A stretch of 64,000 nucleotides of DNA from Haberlea rhodopensis (lineage: Eukaryota > Streptophyta > Magnoliopsida > Lamiales > Gesneriaceae). The DNA lies in the NCBI GenBank assembly GCA_907163345.1, contig CAJQUN010000413.1:124001-188000 (forward strand), given 5' to 3'. A program made the translations under genes and the position numbers. The number at the start of each line of letters is the position of its first letter. The first letter of the stretch is position 1. Of the stretch, positions 23,842 through 34,496 are shown in pieces. Under the pieces are notes generated by a model. It worked only from the letters and a program-made list of their open reading frames with translations. It did not search any database and was not told the origin of the DNA.

Positions 23842-24243
23842 GCTGAACTTTGCCCAAATGAAGCTTGTAATGTTCGCCTACATAACTACTGCCTGCAATA
23901 TAAATTCTCACAACAAAGGGTACTATTTCATCTGTCATAGTGCCTTTGAAATTCACCATTTCCCATGAGGGTCTGAATATTTATTGTAGTCTATGACATG
24001 CAGATGGAAAAAGTTTACCCGGGTTGTGGTACAAAATGGCCTGGTTTTATCTTCAAACCTGAATATGTAGACCTTCCTCCCTCTCAGAACTCACAGCATC
24101 CTGAGTCTTCCACTGGAAAGAGGCGAAGATCCCTCCCAGAAGCTGATGCTGATGTCACAGGCTCCGATTCTTGTCAAACCGTGTCAGGTCTTTCTGACAC
24201 AAAGAGGATTACTCGAAGGTCTACGCGACTAAGTGCCAGTTAA
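23842..24243 (+). pseudogene. 3' end of an NSE1-like gene (SMC5/6 complex RING-like subunit)
   Basis: Two exons are visible. Exon 23842-23919 is preceded by AG and followed by GT; it encodes AELCPNEACNVRLHNYCLQ and then KFSQQR. Exon 24004-24243 is preceded by a CAG acceptor; it encodes MEKVYPGCGTKWPGF and a charged tail ending in TAA. Both exons are in phase 0. The Cys/His spacing and the PGCGTKWP block match the C-terminal RING-like zinc domain of NSE1, a ubiquitin-ligase-related subunit of the SMC5/6 DNA-repair complex. One expected zinc ligand before PGCG is Tyr (TAC, 24016-24018) instead of Cys. No upstream exons can be found; the hAT lies immediately 5'. Probably a truncated pseudogene. 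The family assignment is from motif memory and not certain. Confidence 0.6.
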
Positions 24244-24491
24244 TACATACAAACCCAGCTTACTTTGTGATCTCAGGCCTACATTTTTTGGAAAAACAAT
24301 TTGAAATTAAGTCCGGATTGCTGCATTGCCGGGTTGAAGTTTGGACTGTAGTTCAAAAGGTTTTATTTAATTAGAATGCTTTTTAATATTAGCCGATGTA
24401 AGGTATCGATCGATTCTATCTAAAAGCTTATCTTATGCTTGCTAGTGTTGCTATGGTTTTACGTTTTAAGAAGCGGATGGTCAAGTTTCAA

Positions 24492-25041
24492 TAGGGATGG
24501 CAACGGGGCGGGTTTGGGACGGGTTAGTCCAATCCCAGGACCCGCCCCGCCACTCATAAAACCCGGACCCGCCCCGCCCCGCTTAGACCCGCGAACCCGG
24601 CGGGTTAGACCCGCCCCGCCCCGGTTCCATTTTTTTTATTTTTTATTTTTATTTTTAAAAAATGTTTAGCTAGAAATCAATTTTGAAACACAAAAGTTAA
24701 GTTTTGTGATTAAATTTTATGTTCTCTCTAGTAAATATTTATAATAATCATTGTAAAACTATCTTTAAGCTACTAAATATTTATTAATTTGCTCTCATTT
24801 CCTTCAAAATGTCCAACTTCTTTCACATGAACACATGAATTTTGATATAAAATTAAATAATGTAACTTTATTGTATATTCAATAAATTAAAAATGTATAG
24901 CGGGGCGGGTCCGGGGCGGGTTCGCCCAATCTCAGGACCCGCCCGCCCCGCTTCCAAACCCGGTTGAAGCGGGTCCAGACCCGCCCGATGGGTTGGGTTC
25001 AATGCGAGTTCGGGTCTGGACCCGTCCCATTGCCATCCCTA
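24492..25041. mobile_element. 550-bp hAT MITE with 8-bp target duplication
   Basis: It begins TAGGGATGGCAACGGG and ends CCATTGCCATCCCTA, perfect inverted repeats for at least the first 12 bases. It is flanked by the direct repeat AGTTTCAA (24484-24491 and 25042-25049), the 8-bp signature of hAT elements. The ends are rich in CCCGCC words and the centre is AT-rich. An 76-codon frame (24439-24669) is a by-product. A second, inverted and damaged copy lies at 59143-59577. Confidence 0.92.
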
Positions 25042-25222
25042 AGTTTCAAGCTTTAAGCTGATTTAGTACGAGATTGAATCGCATATTGTCCAAGTGGGCC
25101 GAGTAGATGGACCTGATAAGAAATTGATAATTTAAAGAGATTCAGATTGGGCCGAAAGTATCAATACGACAGTATTGGGCCCAATATTCTTTTGTTGGTT
25201 GTTGCAATGTTGCCACTGAGAC

Positions 25223-27202
25223 ATGGATGTGAATTCATGGTTCAGACGCAGCTTTACCAAACTTAAGATCACCACCCTCGCCGCCATCTCTGCCGACGGC
25301 GCGTCACCAACCATCACGAATGGAAAAAGTTCGCGAAGCAAGATCAAAGAATAAGAGGAACAGCTATACCTATACGGTGTAACCGACCAATTGATAGAAA
25401 TCGTCAAATCCTTCTCTCTTGAAACTTTCAAAAGCTTCTCTATCCACGGTAATCACTCTTATTTGCTGCCATTAATCACTGTCTGATATTATGTGAAATA
25501 TTTCTTGGTTGGAGATTTCACAGATGGTGAGGGAAGTAGTGGCGATGGTGGAAATTCTGGGAATGTACGGAAGGATCTTTCAGATTGGCAAGAAACGCAT
25601 GCAATGCTTCTTCTTTCCAGAGTCAAGGTTTCTTTTCTCTCTTTTTTATTGTTGTGCTGGTTGATTGGCATTTGATTTGCGTTTCAACTTCCTAATTGAC
25701 CTTTGATGATTCATATTATTGATGTAAAATTCTTCTGCTACAATTCGTAAAGTTCATGCTCTTGATTTGCTTCTCTAGGAACTTTCACAGCTTCGGTTTA
25801 AACTATGTCCTCGCTATTTGAAGGAGAGAGAGTTTTGGAGAATATATTTCACCCTTGTAAAGAGTTATGTGACTGAGTGAGTTTCCTGGCTCTATCAATC
25901 ATGTTCTGTAGATTGTTTGATCTAGCTATTGTCCTGTGTGTGTTTATTCTTGAAACATGGTATATTGTTTGTGCACATCTCTGTTGCTTGGTTAGCACCT
26001 TATATTATAAGAATTTGCTAAAGATTAGAGCCAAAGATTGGATAAAGGAACCTTGGTTTTTAAATACTTTCATTTCACTCGTGTAGTTTGTTCTTAGCAG
26101 CTGTTACATCTATGAGTATATACACTTCGACAATAAGTTTAGCACACAAAACAACTCCCTTGCACATCCTAGATTTAGTATTCTAAAACCAAATACCTTT
26201 ATGGGTAAACATCTTAATTGGTCTCATACTTTTAATAGGACAAAAAACTCGTGGTTAAGTTCCAGATTTAACATTTTTTCGTTCAGTCCCATCCAATCAA
26301 AAAATGCTTTGTGGGAGTTTGGTGGATTGATTTCTGGAAAGATAAGATAAAAGAGATATTTTATCAAATAATAATTATTTGAGAATTATTAGCACCAACC
26401 TGGGTATCATCCATCGTGATCCAGGTTTCAATATCAACGCTTTGTGTAAGTGAAATATTGAGAATTTTCCAATCAAAATGTTTTCTGTCCTTTGTTTTTC
26501 TCATGTATATCGAAGACTCAATTGGAAGAATGCTAGCAATTGTGGTACCAGAGAATAGATTGAGTGAGATAACTTTGTACTCCAAACTTAGCGAAATGAT
26601 CTGCAAAATGAAACTTAAACTATAGGGGCCCTCGTGTTTTAGATCCATCACTAGAAGAGACTGCTTCGTTGTATCTATTACAAATAAAACAGTTGCTTCG
26701 ATCATGACGCTTGATGAGAAGTCAAAAACTTGGATGACAGGTTCACAACTAGAATGCATTGAGGAACTTTTCTTGTGTAGAATTGAGAAATCTGAATCAT
26801 TGGTCCTTTTAGTAAAACTTCATTTCAAGATGCTTCTTTTAATAACTATGCCTCTAATTTTGAAAGATTGGCTTCCAAGTATGAAAAGCTCTGTAGAAGC
26901 TTTTATCCACCATTCTCACCTCAATGCACACTCTATATTTCTTTGTGGCACGGGCAAAGACACTGATGAAATTTTTTAATATGTTGTGGTAAAGTTGATA
27001 ATGACATGTTCGCAGCATGTAACTTATTCTTATATTTATGGTAATGATCAGATACGAGTTGCGTGCTGTACGACTAGCCAAGCTCAAACAGATCAGAGCA
27101 GAAAACGATACCGTCTCCAACAGCAGTGCCTGTGAAGTTGAAATGTATGACGTGAAATTCATATTGCCCGTTGACTCTGTGGTTTCTATGGAACAAAAGT
27201 AA
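25223..27202 (+). pseudogene. BSD-domain protein gene, four exons, one in-frame stop
   Basis: Exons that splice in frame with GT/AG borders are 25223-25448, 25524-25627, 25779-25876 and 27052-27202. Together they make 193 codons including the stop. The protein starts MDVNSWFRRSF, has YGVTDQLIEIVKSFSLETF in exon 1, then DLSDWQETHAMLLLSRVK and the BSD signature (LKEREFWRIYFTLVKSYV), and ends in SMEQK. BSD domains occur in TFIIH p62-like and small plant proteins of unknown role. Codon 44 is TAA (25352-25354); no downstream ATG or short intron rescues it. The other joints are intact, so this is a recently disabled gene or a sequencing error. Intron 3 is 1.2 kb. Confidence 0.75.
25877..27051. other. 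Long intron 3 of the BSD gene with unexplained insert
   Basis: About 950 bp in the middle (26090-27040) looks like inserted sequence. It has an open frame of 131 codons on the minus strand (26364-26759) overlapping plus frames. I do not recognise the protein and see no terminal repeats. It could be captured gene sequence or chance. Confidence 0.35.
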
Positions 27203-28608
27203 CATGACTACACTCAAAAGTCATAACCCAGGATGAGGTACCGAATTACTTCATTTGTGCATATAGGTAATTTTATGCTTTAGCCTGAGTTAACGTCATT
27301 GGACTTCAGTTTTGTTTTGAACATATTTACTGCCAGATGGATCACTTCTTTCATAAGTTCGAAAAGTTGAATTCACTGATCGAAAAACAGATCCTGATGA
27401 TCACTTATTTGACTTATTTTTTTGACTCGGGAAGGTGGGTCGCGCCATGCTTAAACTGATTGGTTTCCGGGTAAAACTTGAAATATAAATGATTTTTGCT
27501 GGGCTCCTATATTTGCAAGTTTAGCTTCATAAGTAATACCAAGAAAACCAATAGCTGTTGTGAGATATATGGGTTTAACAGTGAGATTTTCTTATGGCTT
27601 ATAACCCACTGAACACCAAATTCCATATTCAATCTACTAAAGGCGAAAAATGATTTGGCTTGTGATCATATATAACTTTGTGCTTACCTTCATGACTGAT
27701 GCATGTAACCCTTTTCTTTATTTGCGTTTCCTGCACTGTTCAGAGTCAGTTATTATGGACCATAAAGTGTAATGAGCAAGAATTCTCGTGGAATTCAACA
27801 ACCTAGAGTATCATTCACAGAGGAACATAAAATAGGACCTTTGATTGGAAACTAGTGTGCCTGAAAACATTATACTAAATAGCTGTACAACCGTAATTAG
27901 GTGGCCACACAATAGTGCAAGACCTGGTTTTCCATTATTAAGTATTATATCCGGGCACTCCAGATAAACAACTTAGTTCCGATCTTGTAAACTTGAATGT
28001 GACATCAAGAGATCATTGAGATTTAGAAGAAAAAAATAATTATCTCTTTTTCCCTCCAAATTCATCATTTGGTTCTGTTTCATTCGTCCCCCGGTTACCA
28101 AATTTAAACATAATGAATCCACCTAGTGGAATCTAAAAAAACCGAAGATTAAAACTGCTGTTTTATTTTTTTGGTCGGATTTTCGAGTAAATAAAATGTA
28201 TTGAGGATTGGGCTTGTAAAACAATTTTGAAATTAGTACGAAACATGCAAACACTTGAGATGAATTCTAAAGTTCTTTCTACTCAGTTGGACACAAATAG
28301 TGATATCGATAATGCAATAGGCCGTACAGTGTTACATGTGAAGAGGCAAAAAAGATGAGCTTTAGATTTCATGCACATGTGCGTGTAGACACCTGCCCCC
28401 TGCTTTTGATTTCTAATATTATATATTTCTTGAAAGCTGCAGCCTTATCACCACAAAGCTTCAGAGAAGCGAGACAAAACACACAGTAACAAATTGTAAA
28501 ACAACAAACATGGCTAAAAATATCTAACAAAGCGAGACTTTTGATTTCTAATGTCAGGGGTGGCCTCACCTTACATGGCTAAAATATCTAAATATTGAAA
28601 AAAAAATC
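27203..28608. other. Intergenic, no gene seen
   Basis: AT-rich, short frames only, no terminal repeats or protein motifs that I recognise. Confidence 0.6.
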
Positions 28609-29494
28609 CCATTTTATGGGAGAGTTTAATTTTTTAGCGTGAATCGCCATTGTCTATACGAGATTTTTTTTTAAAAAAATTTGAATTTGTCTTTTTGGAA
28701 GACGAATTTAATTTTTTTTTTTTGAATTCGCTTTTCTGAAAGAAGAATTCAATTTTAAAAAAATTCTCATAATAAACCGTCTTTACGAAAGGCGAGTTTG
28801 GAAAAAAGAATTTGTGCTACCTTTAAATAACTATTATTGACTTTGCGTGCAAAGAAAAATAATCTTTACATAGGAACAAATTTGGAACTGAAAATCAAAC
28901 CTGAATTTAAAAAAAAAAAAAAAGAGCGAACCAAAAGTATTTTCAGAGATTACAACGACTCTAATTAGGATTATTATTGACTTTGCGTGGAAGAAAAAAA
29001 CTGGCTTTTAGCGCATAGAAAATATGATAAAAATAATTTGTAATTAATTTTATTATTTATAAATTTACAAATAAGAAAACTGAATATTTTAAGTATGTTT
29101 GATTTATCCATTTGTATTATTTGTATTATTGTTTTTTTGTGAATTCACAATATTTTCACCACTTATTTATCATAAAATAATATATACGTAACATGTATCA
29201 GAATTTTTATTATTTTTGAATTCTTTGCACGCAGACAATTAATAGTTATTTCACTAGAGTGATATTGCAAATTCTTTTTTCCAAACTCGTCTATGCAAAA
29301 GACGATATGAACTATTTTTTTTAGAATTCGCCTTTCCGAAAGGCAAATTAATGAATTCGTCTTTTCGAGAAACGAACTCAAAAAAAGAAAAAAAAAATTG
29401 AATTCTTCTTTAATCTTGCATGAATTCGTCTTTGGCAATGACGATTCACGGTAAAATAATAAACTCCAACATTTACATTTACACGGTAAAATGG
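28609..29494. mobile_element. Non-autonomous MULE-like TIR element with palindromic subrepeats
   Basis: The left end (CCATTTTATGGGAGAG, GTTTAATTTTTTAG, CGTGAATCGCCATTG) mirrors the right end (GAGTTTATTATTTTACCGTGAATCGTCATTG in reverse complement, with a spacer) over about 60 bp. Inside both arms are several copies of a 20-bp near-palindrome of the form TTCGTCTTT-n-CGAAAGACGAA. The centre (28840-29260) is AT-rich and non-coding. The flanks are A-rich, so the target duplication cannot be judged. Assignment to Mutator-like elements rests on long TIRs and likeness to the MULE at 31411. Confidence 0.55.

Positions 29495-29495
<1 letters not shown>

Positions 29496-29529
<34 letters not shown>
29496..29529. 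repeat. AT microsatellite
   Basis: About 17 AT repeats directly beside the right end of the TIR element. Confidence 0.9.
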
Positions 29530-29531
<2 letters not shown>

Positions 29532-30588
29532 CCCACCTGACATTGTCAGAAACCCAAACCTGAATTGAAACATTTCGATTTTGCGACAATCCAAAAGACC
29601 TTTTCAAACGTGGCTTGATCAATGACATTTATATATGCAAATTGAATACATTATCTAATATGTTGTCTGGATCCGCAAAAAGAAAGTAAAAACATTTATA
29701 TTTCTCCAGAAAATTTCACCGTTTGTATCTTTAACGGATCCATTCTTAGTTGTAAACATGACCTGTCACCCTTTTCAAATGCAAAAATGGACATCGCTTA
29801 GTTTGGAAAGTCCAAATATTGTCTTTTTTTACTTTTGTCTCTAGTTCTTCATTTTTACTTATTGTTTTCTTTAGTGATAGCTGAGAATACAATTTTTGTT
29901 TCCTTGGAATTAATATTTTTTTGATTGATCTGATTTGATAATCCAACTCCACGGTGCCTTATTCCCAAATGCGGCCGTGCATGATGTCTATTCATGCATC
30001 CAGTGTTTACGTAAAATAATCTTGCATGGATGAACAATTTCATGGATTGAAAGCGTGTTCTGAGCATAGTTCGCGGACACAGTCGCAGAGAGCGTCACGG
30101 AGGTAGTTGTTCCAGTTCTATTGACATTTCACATAGCGGTCGCGATTATTGTCGTATACTTTTTTAAATTTAAATAAAATAATTTGATGATTTGCAAAAT
30201 TTGGACAAAATTTTAATGAAAAAATTGGAATTTTTTTTTTAAAAAGTTATGTGATGTCCGTGAAATTGACATTACATCCTGTTCCGTAACGGCCGCAAAA
30301 TCGTCGATATTTCTATTACAAACAGTGTTGTAGGTATACATCTATTCTAGTATGGAACTTTACCGTTACGGCTTCCGTTCCTTCCTGTTAGCTAACTACG
30401 GTTCTGAGTGATTAAGATTATAAAATATCAATTTACGTACCAAAGCTTAAAAATCGACTTGCAAATACAAGTTACTTTATTCATTAACTTAGAAATGTCC
30501 TCTTCTGAAAGGTTAGTCACTACTAGTCTACTACCTGCCTAGTATTCTACAGAACATTGATTTACACATCTTCCACAAGTGATTACCA
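29530..30588. other. Intergenic, 3' flank of the KRP pseudogene
   Basis: No protein similarity seen. A patch at 30060-30310 is richer in CG words (GCGGACAC, AACGGCCGC) but I could not find matching ends. Confidence 0.5.
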
Positions 30589-30966
30589 TCATACTTGAGA
30601 TACCCGCGCAAGAGTTTTTCTGCTCAAGGACTCACTTTCACCCATTCTATCATTCACAAAGTCGAAGTTGTATCTGTAAAAAAATTAAAGTAAGAAGACA
30701 ATGGTCGGTCGCTCCACTAAACCACAGCCTCATTATAAAGTGTTCAAAAGAAGTTGAAGCAACATACTTTTCTATAAAATGGCGTCCCATGAATTGCTCC
30801 TCAATAGCGAAGAAATCCTCCAACTCAAGCCGTGAAGGGATGTTGACGAGAACAGCATTTAAGGGCACGCTCTGGGTAGGGGTCCTCAAACGTGTTTGTT
30901 TAGTCAAAGAGGTTGGTGGCTGCAGCCCTAGTTGAACTACAGGGGGTGCTTTCCCTAGTGCTCCTG
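30589..30966 (-). pseudogene. KRP/ICK CDK-inhibitor pseudogene, last exons
   Basis: Read on the minus strand. One exon is 30966-30768: acceptor CAG, donor GTATGT. The next is 30673-30589: acceptor ACAG, stop TGA at 30591-30589. In one frame the first exon opens with STRESTPCS, the conserved KRP motif. After a frameshift it reads IPSRLELEDFFAIEEQF and FIEK, joined across the intron to YNFDFVND. That is the cyclin/CDK-binding core of plant KRP inhibitors. The usual C-terminal PLxGRYEW is replaced by unrelated residues (RMGESESLSRK). Exon 1 is 27 kb upstream on the same strand (58146-58484). KRPs bind CDK-cyclin complexes in the nucleus and slow the cell cycle; this copy cannot make an intact one. 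Confidence 0.75.
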
Positions 30967-31401
30967 CTGAAGATAACAGATATTTTTTTAGTTTTCCCCT
31001 GTTCAAATATAACCTCAAGTTCATGCACCCACACCTTATCATGTCAAGCATACATGAAGGAATATTTGATAACAAGAAGATGAGACTTAGATGAATAAGG
31101 TTGGTGCAAGAAGAGCTACCCAAAGTATTAGTTTTGATCTTATTGTGGCCCATCAGGAAGACATGCTGCAATCACAGATAAGGTTCGCTGCCACTACAGT
31201 ACAGGACAAACAGGTATTAGCAAATAATTTTTCTTCCTTTTTTACTGTAAAGTTCTTCGAGAAAAAAAATATTGCTTCTGGTTAATGTCCAAGCTCACGT
31301 AAAAGAAACACAATCTAGCAGAAGGTTACCAAGATTTCTAGTGAACAAAAGCTAAAAGTAACGAGCTCAATCACATTCCATGGGCAAAAATTCAGCAAAG
31401 G
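30967..31401 (-). other. KRP intron, part next to the last exons
   Basis: No transposon ends or proteins seen. With 37484-38054 and 57852-58145 it makes the roughly 1.3 kb that remains of the interval between KRP exons once all insertions are removed. Confidence 0.55.
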
Positions 31402-31486
31402 GTAGTAACAGGGTTTTTTAACTATTTAACCTTCTATTAAGATTATTTATAAAACTATTCAATTTTTTTTTGTTAAACTAACCGAT

Positions 31487-31635
31487 ATCGCCAACTGAGT
31501 TGGCGACAACGAATAAAATTTTTTTGTCGCCATCTCAGATGGCGACTACATACAATATTTTATTAATGTCGCCTTCTGAGATAGCGACAACCAAAAAACT
31601 GTTTTTTTATTGTTGTCGTCATCTGAGATGACGAC
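31487..31635. repeat. Palindrome series in the left arm of the MULE
   Basis: Four 21-bp near-perfect palindromes of the form GTCGCCATCTGAGATGGCGAC lie at 31487-31507, 31526-31546, 31568-31588 and 31615-31635. They differ from each other in paired, mostly compensating positions and are separated by T/A-rich spacers. Confidence 0.85.
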
Positions 31636-31952
31636 ACCCTTTAAAATCCACAAACCCTAACCCTTTATAGACGCCGCCTCAAACAGCTTCCCAACTTTCA
31701 TTTTCATCTGCGCAGAAACAAAACGTCTCGGAGCAAAATCGAGATCTTCCATTTCTGTCCAAATTTCTTAATTATTTAAGGTAAGTTAGTTATATTTTGT
31801 TATTATTTGATGTTAGATAAATTATATTTAATGTTAGATAAATTATGATGTTGATATATGTATTGAGAGTAGATAATTTGATGGTGTGTTTTCCGACGAT
31901 GTGGAGGTCAGAGGTTGGCGGCGGGCGGCAGTGGACAGTCGGCTAGCGGCGA

Positions 31953-34289
31953 GTGGTTGTCATGTTGAGATTGATGCTGATATTTTTTGTATTATATTTC
32001 ATGATGGATCAAATGAGACAACCATGTCCGGTTGACACACATCTTTTGTCATTGAAGTCTTCACATCGATATGAGGATGTGTGGGTAGGTAATATGGATA
32101 GCACACTTCGTGCGAGAAACCCAGATATCTATTTTTGGGAAATGTGTTCACTAGATATACATGTTGTAAATTTGTTGCACGTTATTGGATTTATGGTATA
32201 TATAGGTGTGGTAGGACTGAGCTTGACATGCACCTGATCACGGCTTTAGTTGAGAGATGACGCCTTGAAACACGCACATTTCATCTTAGATCGGGTGAGA
32301 CTTCTATCACACTGCAAGACATTGCAATGATATGGTCATTGCCAGTAAATGGCATTGTAGTGTCAGGGATAGATAATGATATGAGTCATGACAAGAATAT
32401 TGCCATACGTATTTAGGATTCATACCAGATATCAAAAACTTTAAAGGTGCGAGGTTGAAATTAGTTGCTTTGAAAAATCATTTGTTGCTCAATCCCTTGA
32501 ATATACATAGTACGCCAGATGATGTTGCTAAGTTTACACGAGCTTGTGCGTTATTGATGTTAGGGGGAATTATGTGCCCTGATTCATCAGGCAATTTGGT
32601 TAGGCTATTGTATTTACAGAAGTTGGAGGATATCGACTCTACCCTTACTTATAGTTGAGGTAGTGCTGTGTTGGCATACTTGTATCGTGAGTTGTGCACT
32701 TCATTAGAGAGAGGGAAAAAGTGATAGGTGGTGCATTGCAACTCGTACATGTAAACAATATGTTTGTTATATGTTTCTTGACAATTTAACTTGTATTATT
32801 GATGTCACTAAGATAAATTAGATTTGGACATGATCACGAATCCCAAGTCTGACTCCTCATTTGGGTAACCAAAGATCTAATATTGGTCAAATAATAATCA
32901 ACCCAGAGAATGTGTTACCTTCTGCTCCATATGGTGTAAGGTAATACAAATATGCATTGTTTGTAATTGATTTAATGTGTTGATGCATTTAATCATTTAT
33001 TTGAATATGATTCACAATATTTATTGATTTTGAATTGTGATTATACAGGTGGTCGTGTCATTTAAAATTTACAGAAACTGGGAGTCATTTCATACGCATC
33101 ATCAGGGACATCCTCGATGGGCAACCAGTAACTCAAGTAAATGCATTTAATCATTTTTTTTTAAATATGATTCACATTTTTTATTTTTAAAAGCAATGTT
33201 GTGTTGTAGTTTAATTGGCATCCGTACCCTGATGAGTACACTGAATGAATTACCCAGTTAGGGACATATAAGAGTCCGTTGATTTTCTTTGACATAGTTG
33301 AGTTGCAACGGTCTGATAGAGTACTTCGACAATTTGGTATGCTACAAGACATCCCAGAAGATCCACAACCGGGGGATGATATATTGCATAATGTTGTTCG
33401 AAGGGGGAACATTAACAAAGACTGGAACACTCAGCATATTGCATACATACTTTGTTGGGAGAGGGCAAATGATCTACGTGTGGATAGACCATGATTTACT
33501 GATGGTGTCTACGTTGTCGGATACAGTGAGTGGTATGAATAAATCACACATAGATACATTGGTCGTCACAATATTTTGTACAGATAGGATATCAACATGG
33601 TGATGACCCGGCATGGCAGCATGTGGTACGTTAATTTAGTGAAATTGTGTTTAGATGTATAAATGTATATGGACTTTTGGACTTTGCAGATTGAGCAGAT
33701 GTAGCAGTTAACTACAAGCTACGACCGACATCTCGCTGATGGACAACCTATTACGACAGAGTGATGAGGCAACACAGGAGTATGTTCGACAATGTGGTGC
33801 GAGTGACTCATGAACGACGAGATTTCCGTCATACGATGAAGTTCAGACTGTTGATACACGGAGGTTCCATACAGGCACATCATCTACACATTTTCCGACA
33901 GATTTTGCAGGTCCATCTACACACATCCAGACAGATTTTGCAGGTCCATCTACGTCGTTTGAGCGAAATATGTCTACAGACTATTATTGCCCTGTGTTTC
34001 CACAATCATATTACTATCTCCATTCACGTCATATCCCACCATGTCCACACAAGCCCACTTAAGCAATGTGAATACAAATGTCAATATTGGGTTTGCAACC
34101 TATGCATCTATGACTTCACCTTTTGATGTCCCACAAGTTGTATTCCCTCAATTAACGCCAATTCAGCAGCCTGACAACACACATGTGGCAAGGGAAAGGA
34201 GCGAAAAAGTCATTGAACAGCGAAGAGTTCGAAGACAGACAAATCCTACTCGTTGTGGTACTGGAGGAAATTTATTTCGTCGTCGTTGA
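31953..34289 (+). pseudogene. Plant mobile domain (MAIN-like) protein, broken
   Basis: Recognisable blocks in order on the plus strand: LLSLKSSHRYEDVW and DIYFWEM (ORF 31953-32237); ITALVER, stop, then SGETSITLQDIAMIW and LPVNGIVVSG (about 32235-32385); CALLMLGGIMCPDSSGN and the GSAVLAYLYREL block (32455-32700); VLRQFGMLQDIPEDPQ (33279-33494). The tail near 34200-34289 (RRQTNPTRCGTGG) is typical of these proteins. The plant mobile domain is found in host proteins of the MAIN family and in MULE and gypsy elements; similar genes are often annotated as phosphatase 7 long-form homologues. Stops and frameshifts interrupt it at least four times. Confidence 0.8.
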
Positions 34290-34496
34290 AGTCATCATTT
34301 ATGTTGTAAATATTTATGAGTTATGTTACATCAATTTGTTTCTGTCTTTCTATTATGTTACCATATAGCACATTATAATAACATATCGTCAACAGCGTAA
34401 AAAATAATAATATATCACAATGATATTTCATAATATTCTACAACGATCAACATGTAAATTATTATTTTTAACAAAACTCAAACATTACAAATTTAC

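Noticed and set aside
31487..31635. CRISPR-like regularly spaced palindromic repeats
   Set aside because: Units differ, spacers are A/T-rich and of unequal length, they sit in transposon arms, and the genome is eukaryotic.
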